Source: Campylobacter massiliensis
Lineage (GTDB): Bacteria > Campylobacterota > Campylobacteria > Campylobacterales > Campylobacteraceae
Assembly: GCF_014253065.1 (NCBI RefSeq)
Contig: NZ_JACLZK010000001.1
Coordinates: 186,001 to 250,000 of the forward strand
Direction of reading: 5' to 3'
DNA: 64,000 bases
The notes below the pieces were generated by a model, which did no database searches, was not told where the DNA came from, and saw only the letters and a program-made list of their open reading frames with translations. Below are positions 18,107 through 28,365 of the stretch, one piece after another. The translations under genes and the position numbers were made by a program. Position 1 is the stretch's first letter. Each line of letters starts with the position of its first letter.

Positions 18107-19324
18107 ATGGCAAGATTTATAATAGACGACGAAAACATAAGCGTAGATAATCTAGCAACGCTAAAAAAGCTAGGACAAAAAGATAAAATTTATATCGTAA
18201 CTAATAATAGACAAAAGCTAAGCATCTCCGTTTTGGCGTGGTTTCTAGCGCGAAAAATCAAAATAAAAATCATACTTTTAGAAAGCGCTCACAAGGACTA
18301 TGCCGATAAAATAATTACGTTTCTAATGGGCAAACTCTCGCACAAAAAAGACAAAATTTACATCGTCAGCAACGATAAATTTTACGACGACGTGATAGAT
18401 TTTTTTAATAAGCAAGATAAAAACGGCGGCAAATTTCATAAACTCAAATTTGACTTCAACTGCTCGTATACGGCGCAGCTCATCGAAGAAAATCAAGACG
18501 AAATCGCGATCTTGATACGAAACTCGGGCAGTCTCAGCGAGCTTCATATGAAATTTATCTCAAAATTCGGCAGCAAAAACGGCGCCGGCGTGTATAACGC
18601 GCTAAAAGAGGATGCGAGGAAAATTTACAAAAAACCTCAAATAGAAAACTCGCAAAAAGGCGAAGTAAAGCGTATTGCAGCGCCAAATTCCGCAAAATCT
18701 AGGCCGGCAACTCAAGGCGATGAGCAAAAACTTGACGAGCGAGAAAAACCGCAAACCGAGTCAAATTTAAGCGGCGAAATTTTGCACGCTCAAAGCGTTT
18801 CGGGCAAAGAGCAAAATTTAGAAAATCGCTCTCAAGTAGATCAAAATTTGGAGTCTCTAAAACTGCAATCTTTAAAAAGCGAAAACGGTGCGGCGACAAA
18901 TAATGAAAATTTACAAGAGGCAAAAGCCGTAGAAGCAAATTTAAGCGATGATCCGGGTTCTACCGAGCAGCCAAAAGACGCGGAGCAAAATTTGAGCGAC
19001 AAAGCTTCTAGCGAGGATCTTAAAGCGGATGGGAAAGGGCAAAATTTATCAAACAAGCGTCCGCCGCAAAAATCAAAGCAAGCTCTCGCACCGCAAAACG
19101 AAGCAAAAGATAAAGCTGAATATGCGGCAAAAGCGCAGCTCTCGATCAAGATAGACGAGGCAAAAAAGCAAGAGATTAGAAAAATTGCATTCGAGAGTAA
19201 AAATTTGGGCGATTTTCACAACGGACTGGTGAAAAAATACGGAGCAGAGGACGCCGGCAAGCTGTATAAAGCGCTAAAACAAAAGGCAAAAGAGTATCTA
19301 AGCAGGCGCAACGCAGCGAAATAG
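18107..19324 (+). CDS. PIN/NYN-like domain protein with a duplicated C-terminal helical module
   Basis: A 405-residue protein of unknown function. Residues 1-125 look like a PIN/NYN ribonuclease fold: DDEN at 7-10, Asp67 in the ADKIITFL helix, and IVSNDKFYDD at 86-95, matching the acidic pattern of NYN domains. Residues 132-175 and 357-399 are two copies of one helical module (shared pattern H-x(5)-K-x-G-x(4)-G-x-x-Y-x-ALK-x-x-A). The 180 residues between them are low-complexity and contain repeated QNL/ANL/SNL tripeptides. It lies alone between the cupin gene and hemD. An RNA-directed nuclease role is inference from the acidic residues. Confidence 0.6.
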   Translation: MARFIIDDENISVDNLATLKKLGQKDKIYIVTNNRQKLSISVLAWFLARKIKIKIILLESAHKDYADKIITFLMGKLSHKKDKIYIVSNDKFYDDVIDFFNKQDKNGGKFHKLKFDFNCSYTAQLIEENQDEIAILIRNSGSLSELHMKFISKFGSKNGAGVYNALKEDARKIYKKPQIENSQKGEVKRIAAPNSAKSRPATQGDEQKLDEREKPQTESNLSGEILHAQSVSGKEQNLENRSQVDQNLESLKLQSLKSENGAATNNENLQEAKAVEANLSDDPGSTEQPKDAEQNLSDKASSEDLKADGKGQNLSNKRPPQKSKQALAPQNEAKDKAEYAAKAQLSIKIDEAKKQEIRKIAFESKNLGDFHNGLVKKYGAEDAGKLYKALKQKAKEYLSRRNAAK

Positions 19325-19407
19325 AGTTAGCGTTTTTGGCTGCGGCTTTTAAAATTTGAGGATTTGCGGTAAAATTTGGACGCGAAATCATAAACTTAAG
19401 GGCGAAA

Positions 19408-20040
19408 ATGATCTATCTGGTCGGGTCAAATTTGGAATTTGAGGGCGTAAAGACGCTGGTTTTAAACGAGATCAAATTTAATAAATTTAGCGTAAATTTA
19501 GCCGAATTTGGCGCACTGGTTCTAACCTCCAAAAACTCCGTAAACGCGCTAAAATTTAATCAAATTTCGCCCGCTAGCTTGCAAATTTACTCCATCGGCG
19601 ACGGCACTAGCCGCGCGGCTAGCGAGTTTGGCTTTGCTCAAATTTACACTGCAAAAAACGCTCACGGAAACGACTTTGCCGCCGAGATCGCACCGTTTTT
19701 AAAGGGCAAAAAAACGCTATTTTTAAGAGCGCGCGAGACGGCTTCGAGCGTGGGCGAAATTTTGAGAGAGAACGGCGTAAATTTGACGCAAATAATCGCT
19801 TACGAAAACGTTTTTAAGCCGCTTAAGGAGGAGCAAAAACCGCCCAAAAACTCTGTGATTATTTTTACGGCTCCCTCGGCGGTGCGAAATTTTACTCGAA
19901 ATTTCGGCTGGGATGAGAGCTATAAAGCCGTCGCTATCGGGCTTACGACGGCAAAAGAGCTGGAAATTTTTATCTCGCCCGCAGTGAGCGCCCAGCAAAA
20001 TATAAATTCCTGCGTAAGCCTCGCAAAAACGCTATTTTAA
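19408..20040 (+). CDS. hemD: Uroporphyrinogen-III synthase
   Basis: A 210-residue two-domain cytosolic enzyme that cyclises hydroxymethylbilane with inversion of ring D in heme synthesis. HemD is poorly conserved, but the characteristic stretches are present: LVLTSKNSVNAL near residue 40, YSIGDGTSRAASEFG, LFLRARETASSVGEIL, IIAYENVF, and IIFTAPSAVRNF followed by VAIGLTTAKEL. Length is slightly short, which is normal for Campylobacter. It begins 83 bases after the PIN-like gene and ends just before the 6S-like RNA. Confidence 0.85.
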   Translation: MIYLVGSNLEFEGVKTLVLNEIKFNKFSVNLAEFGALVLTSKNSVNALKFNQISPASLQIYSIGDGTSRAASEFGFAQIYTAKNAHGNDFAAEIAPFLKGKKTLFLRARETASSVGEILRENGVNLTQIIAYENVFKPLKEEQKPPKNSVIIFTAPSAVRNFTRNFGWDESYKAVAIGLTTAKELEIFISPAVSAQQNINSCVSLAKTLF

Positions 20041-20052
20041 GCTAAAATTTTA

Positions 20053-20058
20053 TATAAT
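20053..20058 (+). promoter_or_regulatory. -10 box of the 6S-like RNA
   Basis: TATAAT follows an AT-rich tract and is about 6-8 bases upstream of the first base of the closing stem of the 6S-like RNA. It overlaps no coding sequence. Confidence 0.55.
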
Positions 20059-20060
20059 AA

Positions 20061-20206
20061 CCTTGCCTGAGTGATTTGGCAGCGTATTTTTACAGGGTCC
20101 AACACATTAGTATCGGCGAAGATGTGCGGAACTGTGTGACGTGGCTTCGTTTGAGCGTGCGAGCGCGAGAAGTTGCGACCTAAAGGAACCGCCTATTTGC
20201 AAGGTT
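20061..20206 (+). ncRNA. ssrS: 6S RNA-like transcript upstream of purD
   Basis: A G+C-richer island of about 146 bases sits between hemD and purD with no coding frame worth calling. CCTTGC at 20061-20066 pairs with GCAAGG at 20199-20204 to form a closing stem around a large internal region, as in 6S RNA. The 3' half carries GAGAAGTTGCGACC, comparable to the E. coli 6S segment GAGAAGCC...CTGCGAC. A structured RNA upstream of purD has been described in Epsilonproteobacteria (the purD motif), and I recall that it was later equated with 6S RNA, which mimics an open promoter and sequesters sigma-70 RNA polymerase. Ends are approximate. Confidence 0.7.
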
Positions 20207-20271
20207 GGCTTTGAATTTTCGGGCCACTTATATGCGCACCGCTCACTTGGGTTTTTATTTTTGGAGAAATT

Positions 20272-21525
20272 ATGAAAATTTTGATAATCGGAAGCGGCGG
20301 GCGCGAGTACTCCATAGCTCTAAAACTTCAAGAATCCCGCAAACACGAGCTTTTCTTTGCTCCGGGCAACGGAGCTACCTCAAAGCTCGGCACAAATCTA
20401 AACCCCAAAGATTATAATCAGCTCGCAGAATTTGCTAAGACAGAGCAGATAGAACTAACGATCGTCGGACCTGAAGCGCCGCTAAGTGACGGCGTCGTGG
20501 ATATCTTTAAGGCGCGAAATTTAAATATTTTCGGACCGAGCAAGGCTGCGGCCAGGCTTGAGGGTAGTAAGGCATTTATGAAGGACTTTTTGGCTAGAAA
20601 CGCTATCCGAACGGCTGCCTATTTAAACACTGACGATTACGATGCTGCGGCTAAATTTATCGACTCTCTTGCCGCTCCGGTCGTCGTTAAGGCCGACGGA
20701 CTGTGCGCGGGCAAAGGCGTGATAATCGCGCAAAGCCGCGAGGAAGCAAAGGTCGCAGCTCGCGATATGCTAAGCGGAGAGAGCTTCGGCGAGGCGGGCA
20801 AACGCGTGGTCGTGGAGGAGTTTTTAGACGGATTTGAGCTTAGTTTTTTTGCGATTTGCGACGGCGAAAATTTCGTTAGCCTGCCGGTAGCGCAAGATCA
20901 TAAGCGCCTAAAAGATAACGACGAAGGGCCAAATACCGGCGGCATGGGTGCATACGCTCCTAGTCCGCTAGCAAGCCCCGAGCTAATAAAACAGGTCGAA
21001 GAAGAGGTCGTAAAACCGACTCTAAAAGGTATGAAGGCCGAAGGAAATCCTTTCTGCGGCGTGCTTTTCGTGGGGCTTATGGTGGTTAAAGGCGTGCCGT
21101 ACGTGCTTGAGTTTAACGTGCGTTTCGGCGATCCTGAGTGCGAAGTGCTAATGCCGCTGATCGATGGCGATCTGGGCGAAATTTTACTAAACGCTGCAAA
21201 AGGCGATCTAAAACCCGTGAAGCTAAAAGACGAATTTGCCGTCGGAGTCGTGATGGCTAGTAAAAATTATCCTTTTTCAAGCTCGCCTAGGGCCAAAATC
21301 AGCGTAAAAAACATGCCTGAAAACTCGCACATAGCATTTGCCGGCGTGAGCGAGCAGGGCGGCGAGATATATGCCGACGGCGGACGAGTGCTTGTGTGCG
21401 TGGGGCTTGGCAAAAGCATAAGACAAGCGCAACAAAAGGCCTATGAGCTTTGCGAAAACGTAGAATTTGACGGCGCGCAGTACAGAAAAGATATCGCCTG
21501 GCAAATGCTAAAAGGGCGCGAATGA
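20272..21525 (+). CDS. purD: Phosphoribosylamine--glycine ligase
   Basis: A 417-residue ATP-grasp enzyme for the second step of purine synthesis, forming GAR from phosphoribosylamine, glycine and ATP. It has the N-terminal IGSGGREY motif, the ATP-grasp lysine loop [28 protein letters not shown], and the metal-binding [20 protein letters not shown] stands 5 bases before the ATG. It begins a co-directional run of overlapping genes through pnp, and the 6S-like RNA lies in its leader. Confidence 0.96.
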   Translation: MKILIIGSGGREYSIALKLQESRKHELFFAPGNGATSKLGTNLNPKDYNQLAEFAKTEQIELTIVGPEAPLSDGVVDIFKARNLNIFGPSKAAARLEGSKAFMKDFLARNAIRTAAYLNTDDYDAAAKFIDSLAAPVVVKADGLCAGKGVIIAQSREEAKVAARDMLSGESFGEAGKRVVVEEFLDGFELSFFAICDGENFVSLPVAQDHKRLKDNDEGPNTGGMGAYAPSPLASPELIKQVEEEVVKPTLKGMKAEGNPFCGVLFVGLMVVKGVPYVLEFNVRFGDPECEVLMPLIDGDLGEILLNAAKGDLKPVKLKDEFAVGVVMASKNYPFSSSPRAKISVKNMPENSHIAFAGVSEQGGEIYADGGRVLVCVGLGKSIRQAQQKAYELCENVEFDGAQYRKDIAWQMLKGRE

Positions 21526-21971
21526 GAAGGAGCGTCATAGACAAGCTCGAAAACGAAAATATCACGCTCGCCAGCGTCGGCAAAAGAGCCGTCGCATGGG
21601 GTATAGATAAATTTCTCATCTCGTTTTTGTTTTATGCCGTTTACTACGAGAAATTTGACGGACTAGACTACGAGCAGATCAGTGCGCTAGCGATGGAAAT
21701 GATACCGCAGATAGTCTTGCTCGAGGTTATTTACCAGACGTTTTTTACGTGGTATTGCGGCGCTAGCATCGGTAAGGTCGCGATGAAGATCGTGTGCGTG
21801 GATATCGATCTGCTCGATAAGCCGGGTTTGCTAAATTCTCTCACCCGCTCTTTGGTACGCATTATCAGCGAAAACGCGTTTTTCCTAGGTTTTGCATGGG
21901 CGTTTTCAAATCCATTATTTCAAACGTGGCAAGATAAGGCCGCGAAAACGGTAGTTATAAATGTTTACTAG
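21522..21971 (+). CDS. RDD family membrane protein
   Basis: A 149-residue inner-membrane protein overlapping purD by 4 bases and lptD by 11. It has the RDD-family layout: an N-terminal Arg in [17 protein letters not shown], two or three membrane segments, and the downstream pattern [15 protein letters not shown] with a conserved [11 protein letters not shown] proteins have diverse, mostly undefined roles; some affect ion transport. The tight overlap with lptD suggests co-translation, but no link to LPS export can be proved from sequence. Confidence 0.75.
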   Translation: MRRSVIDKLENENITLASVGKRAVAWGIDKFLISFLFYAVYYEKFDGLDYEQISALAMEMIPQIVLLEVIYQTFFTWYCGASIGKVAMKIVCVDIDLLDKPGLLNSLTRSLVRIISENAFFLGFAWAFSNPLFQTWQDKAAKTVVINVY

Positions 21972-24135
21972 AATTTTCTTGACGCTTATTTTCGGGGCTT
22001 TTAGTTGCTATGCCGTTCAAAATTTCGAGCTTTTAGCCGATGACGTAAAGCGCGACAACGGCGTTGTTACGGCAGATAAAAACGTGCTTGTTTATTCGCA
22101 AGATTATTTGATGAGCGCAGATAGAGCTGTTTACGATCAGCAAAAAGAGATTTTGGAGCTTTTCGGTAACGTAAATTTGATAAGAAATAAGGACGAAATC
22201 TCGCGCTGCTCGTACGCGAAGATCGATCTAAATAGTAAAGATAGCAACTACGAGACGCTATTTATGATGAACCGCGACATGGAAGTGTGGATGCAAAGCG
22301 ACGAGAGTAACAGTACGTCCGAATTTTACAGAGTAAACGGCGCGGTCGTGTCAAGCTGCAACGTCCAAGACCCGGACTGGAAGATCAAATTTAGCAGCGG
22401 CAAGTTAAACCGCGAGAATAAATTTTTACATCTATTTAACCCCGTATTTTACGTCGGAAACGTCCCCGTGTTTTATCTACCGTATTTTGGCTTTTCAACC
22501 GATACTCGCAGACGTACCGGGCTTTTGCCGCCGGAGTTTGGTTACGGTAAAAACGATGGATTTTACTACAAACAACCGATCTATATCGCCGAATACGACA
22601 GCTGGGACTTACAGTTTGATCCGCAAATTCGCACTAGACGCGGTACAGGCATATACGGTACGTTTAGATTTGCCGATTCGCCTTATTCTAGAGGCTCTGT
22701 GACACTTGGCGCATTTAGAGATACCGAGGGCTACCGACAAAGACAGATCGAGAAAAACTCGCTAAGACTCCCTCTGAAAAACAAAACGCATAAAGGCGCT
22801 GATGTAAAATATGAGCGCGATAGGCTCGTCAAGCACCTGATAAACGAGGATTTGCAGGAGGGCTTGTGGCTCGATGCGACGGCGCTAAACGATATAGACT
22901 ATATAAATTTGAAAAAACGCGGCTCGGGTAGCGACGATAACCCTCTCGTGACCTCAAAACTAAACTATTTCTTAAGTAGCGACAAGCATTACTTCGGTGC
23001 ATATGCTAGGTACTATACGGATACGTCAAAGATCGGTAGTCCGAACGAAAATAAAGACACGCTTCAAGAGTATCCGAGCTTTCAGTATCATAAATTTACC
23101 GACAACTTCATCTTGCCAAACGTGCTTTACTCTGTCGATCTTCACTCGCACAACTACACGAGAAAAATCGGCGTAAAAGCGACGCAGTACGAATTTAACC
23201 TGCCGGTTTCATTTCATCTACCTTTAGCGGACGATTATCTGAAATTCTCGTATTATCACTATTTATACGCTACCCACGTGGACTATGCAAAGAAAATGTA
23301 CCGTCCGACCGGAGATGAGGACAAGAGCGCAAACTATATAGAAAACTATCATAAATTTTCTCTCCAGACAGATCTGGCTAAGGCTTACGAGAGCTTTTAT
23401 CATAGTTTAAATTTGGGCGTAGATTACGTGGTTAAAGCATATAATGAAGGCGACTTGCCAGACAGATACGAGACGGCCGAAGATGACGGCAACGTATACG
23501 TATACGATATGCTCGGACGAAAATATCAGAGCTTCATCAACCCTCAACACACTAGAGATGAAATTTCGGCTAGAGCGACGCAGTATTTCTTTAACGAAGA
23601 CGGAAGGAAATTTTTACGCCATACGATTTCGCAGGGTTATTACACCAAAGAAAACAAGCGCTCAAATTTGAAAAACATCATCGGCTGGTATCCGCTGGCG
23701 AATTTATCTTTTTACAACAGACTTGAGTATTCGTACGTGAATAAATACTTTGAAAAAGTCCAAAGCGGCGCGAGCTATACGCATGATAAATTCGGCGCTA
23801 GCCTCTGGCATACGATGCAAAGAAAAAATGCGCAGGAAAAGCAAAACTATCTACACCTAAACGGTTACGTCGAACTTCCGCATAACTATAGACTATTTAG
23901 CGGTACTCAGTATGACCTCGAGCGCGACTACAATAAGCAGTGGCAGCTAGGCATCTCTCACCGCAGAAAGTGCTGGAATTATACCTTTGTCTACGAAGAG
24001 GAGCTTGAGCCTACGACGACCACGAGCGGAACAGCCGCCAAAAAATCAAGAGGCGTTTACTTCTTTATAAATTTCTATCCGATGGGCGGCTTGCATTACG
24101 ACTTTTCGGTAGGACAGACGACGCAGGGTAGTTAA
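21961..24135 (+). CDS. lptD: LPS-assembly outer-membrane protein LptD
   Basis: A 724-residue protein that inserts lipopolysaccharide into the outer leaflet. The signal peptide covers about residues 1-18 ([15 protein letters not shown]). An OstA/LptA-like jellyroll follows (ADDVKRDNGVVTADKNVLVYSQDY). The large beta-barrel contains the family stretch PVFYLPYFGFSTDTRRRTGLLPP. Cysteines are few, so the disulfide pattern of the E. coli protein is not evident. It overlaps the next gene by one base. An LptM-like lipoprotein is encoded at 11804 in this window. Confidence 0.93.
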   Translation: MFTRIFLTLIFGAFSCYAVQNFELLADDVKRDNGVVTADKNVLVYSQDYLMSADRAVYDQQKEILELFGNVNLIRNKDEISRCSYAKIDLNSKDSNYETLFMMNRDMEVWMQSDESNSTSEFYRVNGAVVSSCNVQDPDWKIKFSSGKLNRENKFLHLFNPVFYVGNVPVFYLPYFGFSTDTRRRTGLLPPEFGYGKNDGFYYKQPIYIAEYDSWDLQFDPQIRTRRGTGIYGTFRFADSPYSRGSVTLGAFRDTEGYRQRQIEKNSLRLPLKNKTHKGADVKYERDRLVKHLINEDLQEGLWLDATALNDIDYINLKKRGSGSDDNPLVTSKLNYFLSSDKHYFGAYARYYTDTSKIGSPNENKDTLQEYPSFQYHKFTDNFILPNVLYSVDLHSHNYTRKIGVKATQYEFNLPVSFHLPLADDYLKFSYYHYLYATHVDYAKKMYRPTGDEDKSANYIENYHKFSLQTDLAKAYESFYHSLNLGVDYVVKAYNEGDLPDRYETAEDDGNVYVYDMLGRKYQSFINPQHTRDEISARATQYFFNEDGRKFLRHTISQGYYTKENKRSNLKNIIGWYPLANLSFYNRLEYSYVNKYFEKVQSGASYTHDKFGASLWHTMQRKNAQEKQNYLHLNGYVELPHNYRLFSGTQYDLERDYNKQWQLGISHRRKCWNYTFVYEEELEPTTTTSGTAAKKSRGVYFFINFYPMGGLHYDFSVGQTTQGS

Positions 24136-24845
24136 TGGGCAACTACGAAGACTTTATGTTTGAAAACCAGCTCGAAGCGGCCGAAAAGCTACTTGAAATT
24201 TTGCCCAAAAAAGAGCTGGTCGCGGGCGAGTATCTGATGATATGCAGCTCTATAGACTCGGTCATCATGGTCGATAGCATAGCTCGCGGGCTAAATTTGA
24301 GCTACGAGATTTTATTTTGCGAGCGCATTTTTGCGCCGAATAACCCGGAGTGTGAGATCGCGATGGTTAGCGAAAAGGATGACGTGGTGCTAAACGACGA
24401 GCTGATTAAGAGCTTTGGCATTAGTTACGATTTTGTTTATGGCGAGGCGGATCGCAAATACGACGAAAAAATCCTAAAAAACGTATATAAATTTAGAAAA
24501 GGAAATTTAATCGGCGATCTAAAGGATAGAAATATCCTGCTCGTCGATGAGGGCTGCGAGACGGGTCTTACAGCGCTAACCTGCCTAAAAACACTCATGC
24601 GCGAGCGAGTAAAATCAGTCACCTACGCCACGCCGCTCATCGCTACCGACGTCGCCGCAGCTATCGCGCCGCTGGTGGATGAAATTTACGCCGTGCACAA
24701 GATCGCAAATTTTATCGAGGTGGATTTTTACTACGAAAACAAAATCGAACCAAAACCGGAAACCGTGCTTTCCATATTAGAGGAGAGTCCGTTTTATATA
24801 CCATTACAAAAACAAGGAGATATCAGGACATGCAGTATTCAATAG
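24135..24845 (+). CDS. Phosphoribosyltransferase-like protein
   Basis: A 236-residue soluble protein with a type I PRTase fold. The PRPP loop reads [17 protein letters not shown], where the usual VDDxxxTG acidic pair is retained as DE. A flexible-loop region and a C-terminal helix follow. The substrate is unclear; similarity to hypoxanthine/xanthine-type PRTases is only in the fold. It sits between lptD and pnp with overlaps of 1 and 16 bases, a position conserved in Campylobacter as far as I recall. Purine salvage would suit the purD context, but this is inference. Confidence 0.7.
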   Translation: MGNYEDFMFENQLEAAEKLLEILPKKELVAGEYLMICSSIDSVIMVDSIARGLNLSYEILFCERIFAPNNPECEIAMVSEKDDVVLNDELIKSFGISYDFVYGEADRKYDEKILKNVYKFRKGNLIGDLKDRNILLVDEGCETGLTALTCLKTLMRERVKSVTYATPLIATDVAAAIAPLVDEIYAVHKIANFIEVDFYYENKIEPKPETVLSILEESPFYIPLQKQGDIRTCSIQ

Positions 24846-27028
24846 AAGTCAATAATCAAGTTGAAATTTACGATATAAACAAGGTTGCCAAGCAAGCTAG
24901 CGGCGCGGTGCTTTTGCGCGTGAAAAATACCGTCGTTTTAGCTACCGTCGCTCGCGAGGACACGCAAGTTAGCGAGGATTTTTTACCGCTAACGGTGCAA
25001 TACATCGAAAAAACATACGCAGCAGGTAGGATTCCGGGCGGCTATGTAAAAAGAGAGACTAAACCGGGGGATTTTGAGACGCTAACTTCGCGCATCATCG
25101 ACCGCTCGCTACGTCCGCTCTTTCCAAAGGGCTACGCATACCCGACGCAAATCGTCGTTATGGTGTTATCTTGCGATCCGGAGGTTGATTTGCAAGTTGT
25201 CGGTCTAAATGCCGCTTCGGTCGCGCTTTATCTTAGTGACATCCCCGTAAATGCGCCTGTTTGCGGCGTACGCGTGGGCTATATTGATAATAAATTCGTA
25301 ATCAACCCTAGCAACTCCGAGTTAAAAACATCGGCGCTCGATCTTTACGTGGCCGGCGTTAAAGACGAACTTTTGATGATCGAGATGAGAAGTATCGCGA
25401 CTGAAAAAGACGAAATAATGCCTATCGCGCTAGATCCTATGATGGATCCAAATTTAGGCGGCGGCGTGATAGCGATGCAGGATATGAACGAATTTAGCGA
25501 AGATCTCATCGTGGAGGCGATCGCGCAGGCCGGTAAAGCCATACTTCGCGCCTCAAACGCTTATGAAGAAGCATTTAGCCAGCATAAAAAAGAGGACGCA
25601 CAGCTTGAGCTAAAACCGGAGATCGAAAACGAGAGCGTCGCCGTCTATCTAAACGAATTTTACAAAAACGACGTAAAAGCCGCGATAAATCAGATGGCTA
25701 AAAGCGAGCGCGCTAGCGAACTAACCAAGATCGCCAAGCAAATTTTGACCGATGAAGTAGCACAAAAAGAGGGCTGGGGGGAGGAGGTCGTCTCTAACGT
25801 CCTAGCTAAATTTAAGAAAAAAATCGTCCGAGAGCAGATCATAAACGAGGGCGTTCGCGCCGACGGCAGAGGGCTTAAGGAGGTTCGCCCGATCAGCATC
25901 GAAACAAATATCCTACCAAACGCTCACGGCAGCTGCCTCTTTACTCGTGGCCAGACGCAAGCTCTCGTGGTGGCGACTCTAGGCACCGATGGCGACGCGC
26001 AGATGTATGATATGCTAACGGAAAAAGGCGCCGTGACGGATAAATTTATGTTTAACTACAACTTCCCCGGCTTTAGCGTCGGTGAAGCTAGCCCGCTAAA
26101 GGCTCCGGGCAGACGCGAGCTAGGACACGGCAACCTCGCTAAACGCGCGCTTGCGCCTAGCATCGACGCAAATTCGCCTTATACGATCAGACTCGTGTCC
26201 GAAATTTTAGAAAGTAACGGCTCAAGCTCGATGGCTAGCGTTTGCGGCGGCTCTTTAGCGCTAAGGGCTGCGGGCGTCGATACGCCAAAACTAGTTGCGG
26301 GCGTTGCGATGGGACTAATTTTCGAGGGCGAAAAACACGCCGTGCTAACCGACATCATGGGGCTAGAGGATCACGACGGCGACATGGACTTTAAGGTCGC
26401 AGGTAGCAAAGACGGCATAACCGCGCTTCAGATGGATATAAAACTGGGCGGCATAAGCCTTGACGTGCTAAAAGAGGCGCTTTTGCAGGCGCGCGAGGGC
26501 AGGCTGCATATATTAAATTTGATGGAAAAAGCAAACGAAAATATCTCCGTAAACGAAGATATACTCCCTAAACTAGAGCTCTTTAGCGTGGATCCGGGCA
26601 AGATCGTAGATATCATCGGACAGGCTGGTAAAACGATAAAAGAGATCATAGAAAAATTTGACGTCGCTATCGATCTAGATCGCGAAAAAGGCGAAGTAAA
26701 GATCGCCGGCGCGCAAAAATCAAGCGTCGACGCGGCTAAAGACTACATCATCCAAATCGTCTCAAAAGATAACGGCAAGGGCTTTGGCGGCAAAAGAGGC
26801 GGCAGAGACGGCAAGCCTCACAAGACGCCCGAATTTAATATCGGAGACGAATTTGAGGGCGAGGTAAAAAGCGTGGTGGAATTTGGCGCCTTTATCGGGC
26901 TTCCGGGTGGCGTAGACGGACTTTTGCATATCTCAAAGATCAAAACGCCTCTAAAAGCCGGCGATAAGGTCAAAGTAAAAATCAGCGAGCAAAAAGGGCA
27001 CAAAATTTCCCTTTCTCTAGCGCAATAA
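24830..27028 (+). CDS. pnp: Polynucleotide phosphorylase
   Basis: A 732-residue 3'-5' phosphorolytic exoribonuclease. Two RNase PH domains flank an alpha-helical linker; the second contains the [20 protein letters not shown] active-site region and [21 protein letters not shown] domain (around 575-640, with [13 protein letters not shown]) and an S1 domain ([20 protein letters not shown]) follow. The start ATG has AAGGAGATATCAGG upstream and overlaps the previous gene by 16 bases. It works in mRNA decay. The Gly/Lys/Arg-rich spacer between KH and S1 is typical for the genus. Confidence 0.97.
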   Translation: MQYSIEVNNQVEIYDINKVAKQASGAVLLRVKNTVVLATVAREDTQVSEDFLPLTVQYIEKTYAAGRIPGGYVKRETKPGDFETLTSRIIDRSLRPLFPKGYAYPTQIVVMVLSCDPEVDLQVVGLNAASVALYLSDIPVNAPVCGVRVGYIDNKFVINPSNSELKTSALDLYVAGVKDELLMIEMRSIATEKDEIMPIALDPMMDPNLGGGVIAMQDMNEFSEDLIVEAIAQAGKAILRASNAYEEAFSQHKKEDAQLELKPEIENESVAVYLNEFYKNDVKAAINQMAKSERASELTKIAKQILTDEVAQKEGWGEEVVSNVLAKFKKKIVREQIINEGVRADGRGLKEVRPISIETNILPNAHGSCLFTRGQTQALVVATLGTDGDAQMYDMLTEKGAVTDKFMFNYNFPGFSVGEASPLKAPGRRELGHGNLAKRALAPSIDANSPYTIRLVSEILESNGSSSMASVCGGSLALRAAGVDTPKLVAGVAMGLIFEGEKHAVLTDIMGLEDHDGDMDFKVAGSKDGITALQMDIKLGGISLDVLKEALLQAREGRLHILNLMEKANENISVNEDILPKLELFSVDPGKIVDIIGQAGKTIKEIIEKFDVAIDLDREKGEVKIAGAQKSSVDAAKDYIIQIVSKDNGKGFGGKRGGRDGKPHKTPEFNIGDEFEGEVKSVVEFGAFIGLPGGVDGLLHISKIKTPLKAGDKVKVKISEQKGHKISLSLAQ

Positions 27029-27044
27029 ATTTAAAGGAGAACCG

Positions 27045-27899
27045 ATGCAGTATAAAAAAATATTTTTCCCAATCGGTGCGGGCGACGACGTAAAAGAGCG
27101 TATCAGAGGGGCTTTGCTGGTCGCTAAGCATTTCAACAGCCACATCGAGATTTTGGCTTGCCAGCTAGATCCAGGCGTCGTTTATAACATGAAAATGACG
27201 CTTCGAGGCGGCGTGCTTTATGACGAGTTTTTAAAGGCGGCGAAAGCGGAGCTCGGCGTCGAGCACGAGCGCAACGAGACTATTTTTCATAAACTTTGCG
27301 AAGAGCTAGACGTGCAGATCAGCGACGAGCCGATCGAGGGCAAGACGACGGCTAAATTTACCACAAAAAGCGGCAAGCGAAGCGTGGTAGTCGAGCAGGA
27401 GTCTAAATTTTGCGATATGGTAGTTGCCGCAGTACCGCTTGACGGCAAGATCACGGGTACGTTTGAGGCGGCGGTGCTAAAAAGCGGTAAAACGGCTATC
27501 ACGATACCAAGGCGCATAACGAGCTTTAAGGCTGACAATATCCTAGTTAGTTGGAACGGCTCGACGCAAAACTCGCGCGCCGTAAGTAGCTCGATTGAGC
27601 TACTAAAAAAAGCTAAAAAAGTGCATTGTATCACTTGTATGCCGCATTCCGGCGACGGTAGCGCAGAGGAAAATCTAAAAAAACTAGAAGAGTACCTAAA
27701 ACTGCACGACATACAGGCGACTTACGAGGTAGTTAGCACGACTTCGGTGCCAGGCGAGGCGTTGCTAAGAAGCGCTAAAGAGGGCGGATTTGACCTGATC
27801 GTGGCGGGCAGATACGGCGAAAACGGCTTTTTAGAGATATTTTTGAGCGGTACTTCGAGATATTTCCTTAAAAATACGACGATACCGGTCTTTATGTAA
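27045..27899 (+). CDS. Universal stress protein, tandem UspA domains
   Basis: A 284-residue cytosolic protein with two UspA-like domains. The second ends in the characteristic DLIVAGRYGENGFLEIFLSGTSRYFLKNTTIPVFM, where the ATP-binding G-x2-G-x9-G(S/T) loop is partly retained. The first domain has diverged more. AAAGGAG stands 6 bases before the ATG, and pnp ends 16 bases upstream. A stem-loop with a U-tract follows at 27959-27996. Role in stress survival is inferred from the family. Confidence 0.85.
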   Translation: MQYKKIFFPIGAGDDVKERIRGALLVAKHFNSHIEILACQLDPGVVYNMKMTLRGGVLYDEFLKAAKAELGVEHERNETIFHKLCEELDVQISDEPIEGKTTAKFTTKSGKRSVVVEQESKFCDMVVAAVPLDGKITGTFEAAVLKSGKTAITIPRRITSFKADNILVSWNGSTQNSRAVSSSIELLKKAKKVHCITCMPHSGDGSAEENLKKLEEYLKLHDIQATYEVVSTTSVPGEALLRSAKEGGFDLIVAGRYGENGFLEIFLSGTSRYFLKNTTIPVFM

Positions 27900-27958
27900 G
27901 ACAAAATTTGGAGCCGAATTTTCAAATTTGACGTTTGGCTTCAATGCAAATTTAGGCG

Positions 27959-27996
27959 ACCGGGCTTCTTATGGGAGCTTGGTTGCTTTTTATTTT
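27959..27996 (+). terminator. Rho-independent terminator of the purD-usp run
   Basis: ACCGGGCTTC and GGAGCTTGGT form a 10-bp stem with four G-T pairs around a short loop at 27959-27984, and a TTTTTATTTT tract follows. It ends the long co-directional gene run and leads into the spacer before the mobile element. Confidence 0.6.
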
Positions 27997-28365
27997 AGAA
28001 TTAACTTCGGGCGCTTGCCGATTAAATTTGAGATTTTTTATTTCCCCTGTTTTTGCCATTGTTTTAAATTTAGATATAAATTATAGCGGATTAAATTTGT
28101 CTTGCAGGGCTGCTACTTTTGACGATTTTTAAAACTTAAATTATTGATTTGTTTTTTAGGTTATTTAAATTTGCAAACCGCTTTTTAAATTTGATCGTAT
28201 AAAGAAGTGTGGCAGCTACTAAAACATCTAATAGACTTAAGTTCTTTAATGCATTATGCGCAACTGCAAGAGCACTTATACACATGGCCTATTTTACAGG
28301 GTTGCATTTTAGGCTAGCAGATCATTGATGGTTTTGAGAGTTTTTGTTGGAAGTTAATAAGAATT
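27997..28365. other. Spacer left of the integrated element
   Basis: AT-rich chromosomal spacer between the usp terminator and the left attachment repeat. A 49-codon minus-strand frame at 28136-28285 (start MCISALAVAHNALKNLS) has a hydrophobic middle but only a weak ribosome binding site. It may be a remnant or a small membrane peptide. No other gene is supported. Confidence 0.3.

Noticed and set aside
20205-20417. 70-codon frame across the purD start
   Set aside because: Runs through the purD leader and start in another frame; it is a shadow of purD.
28136-28285. 49-codon minus-strand frame with a hydrophobic middle
   Set aside because: Weak ribosome binding site and no recognised family; kept only as a possibility in the spacer note.
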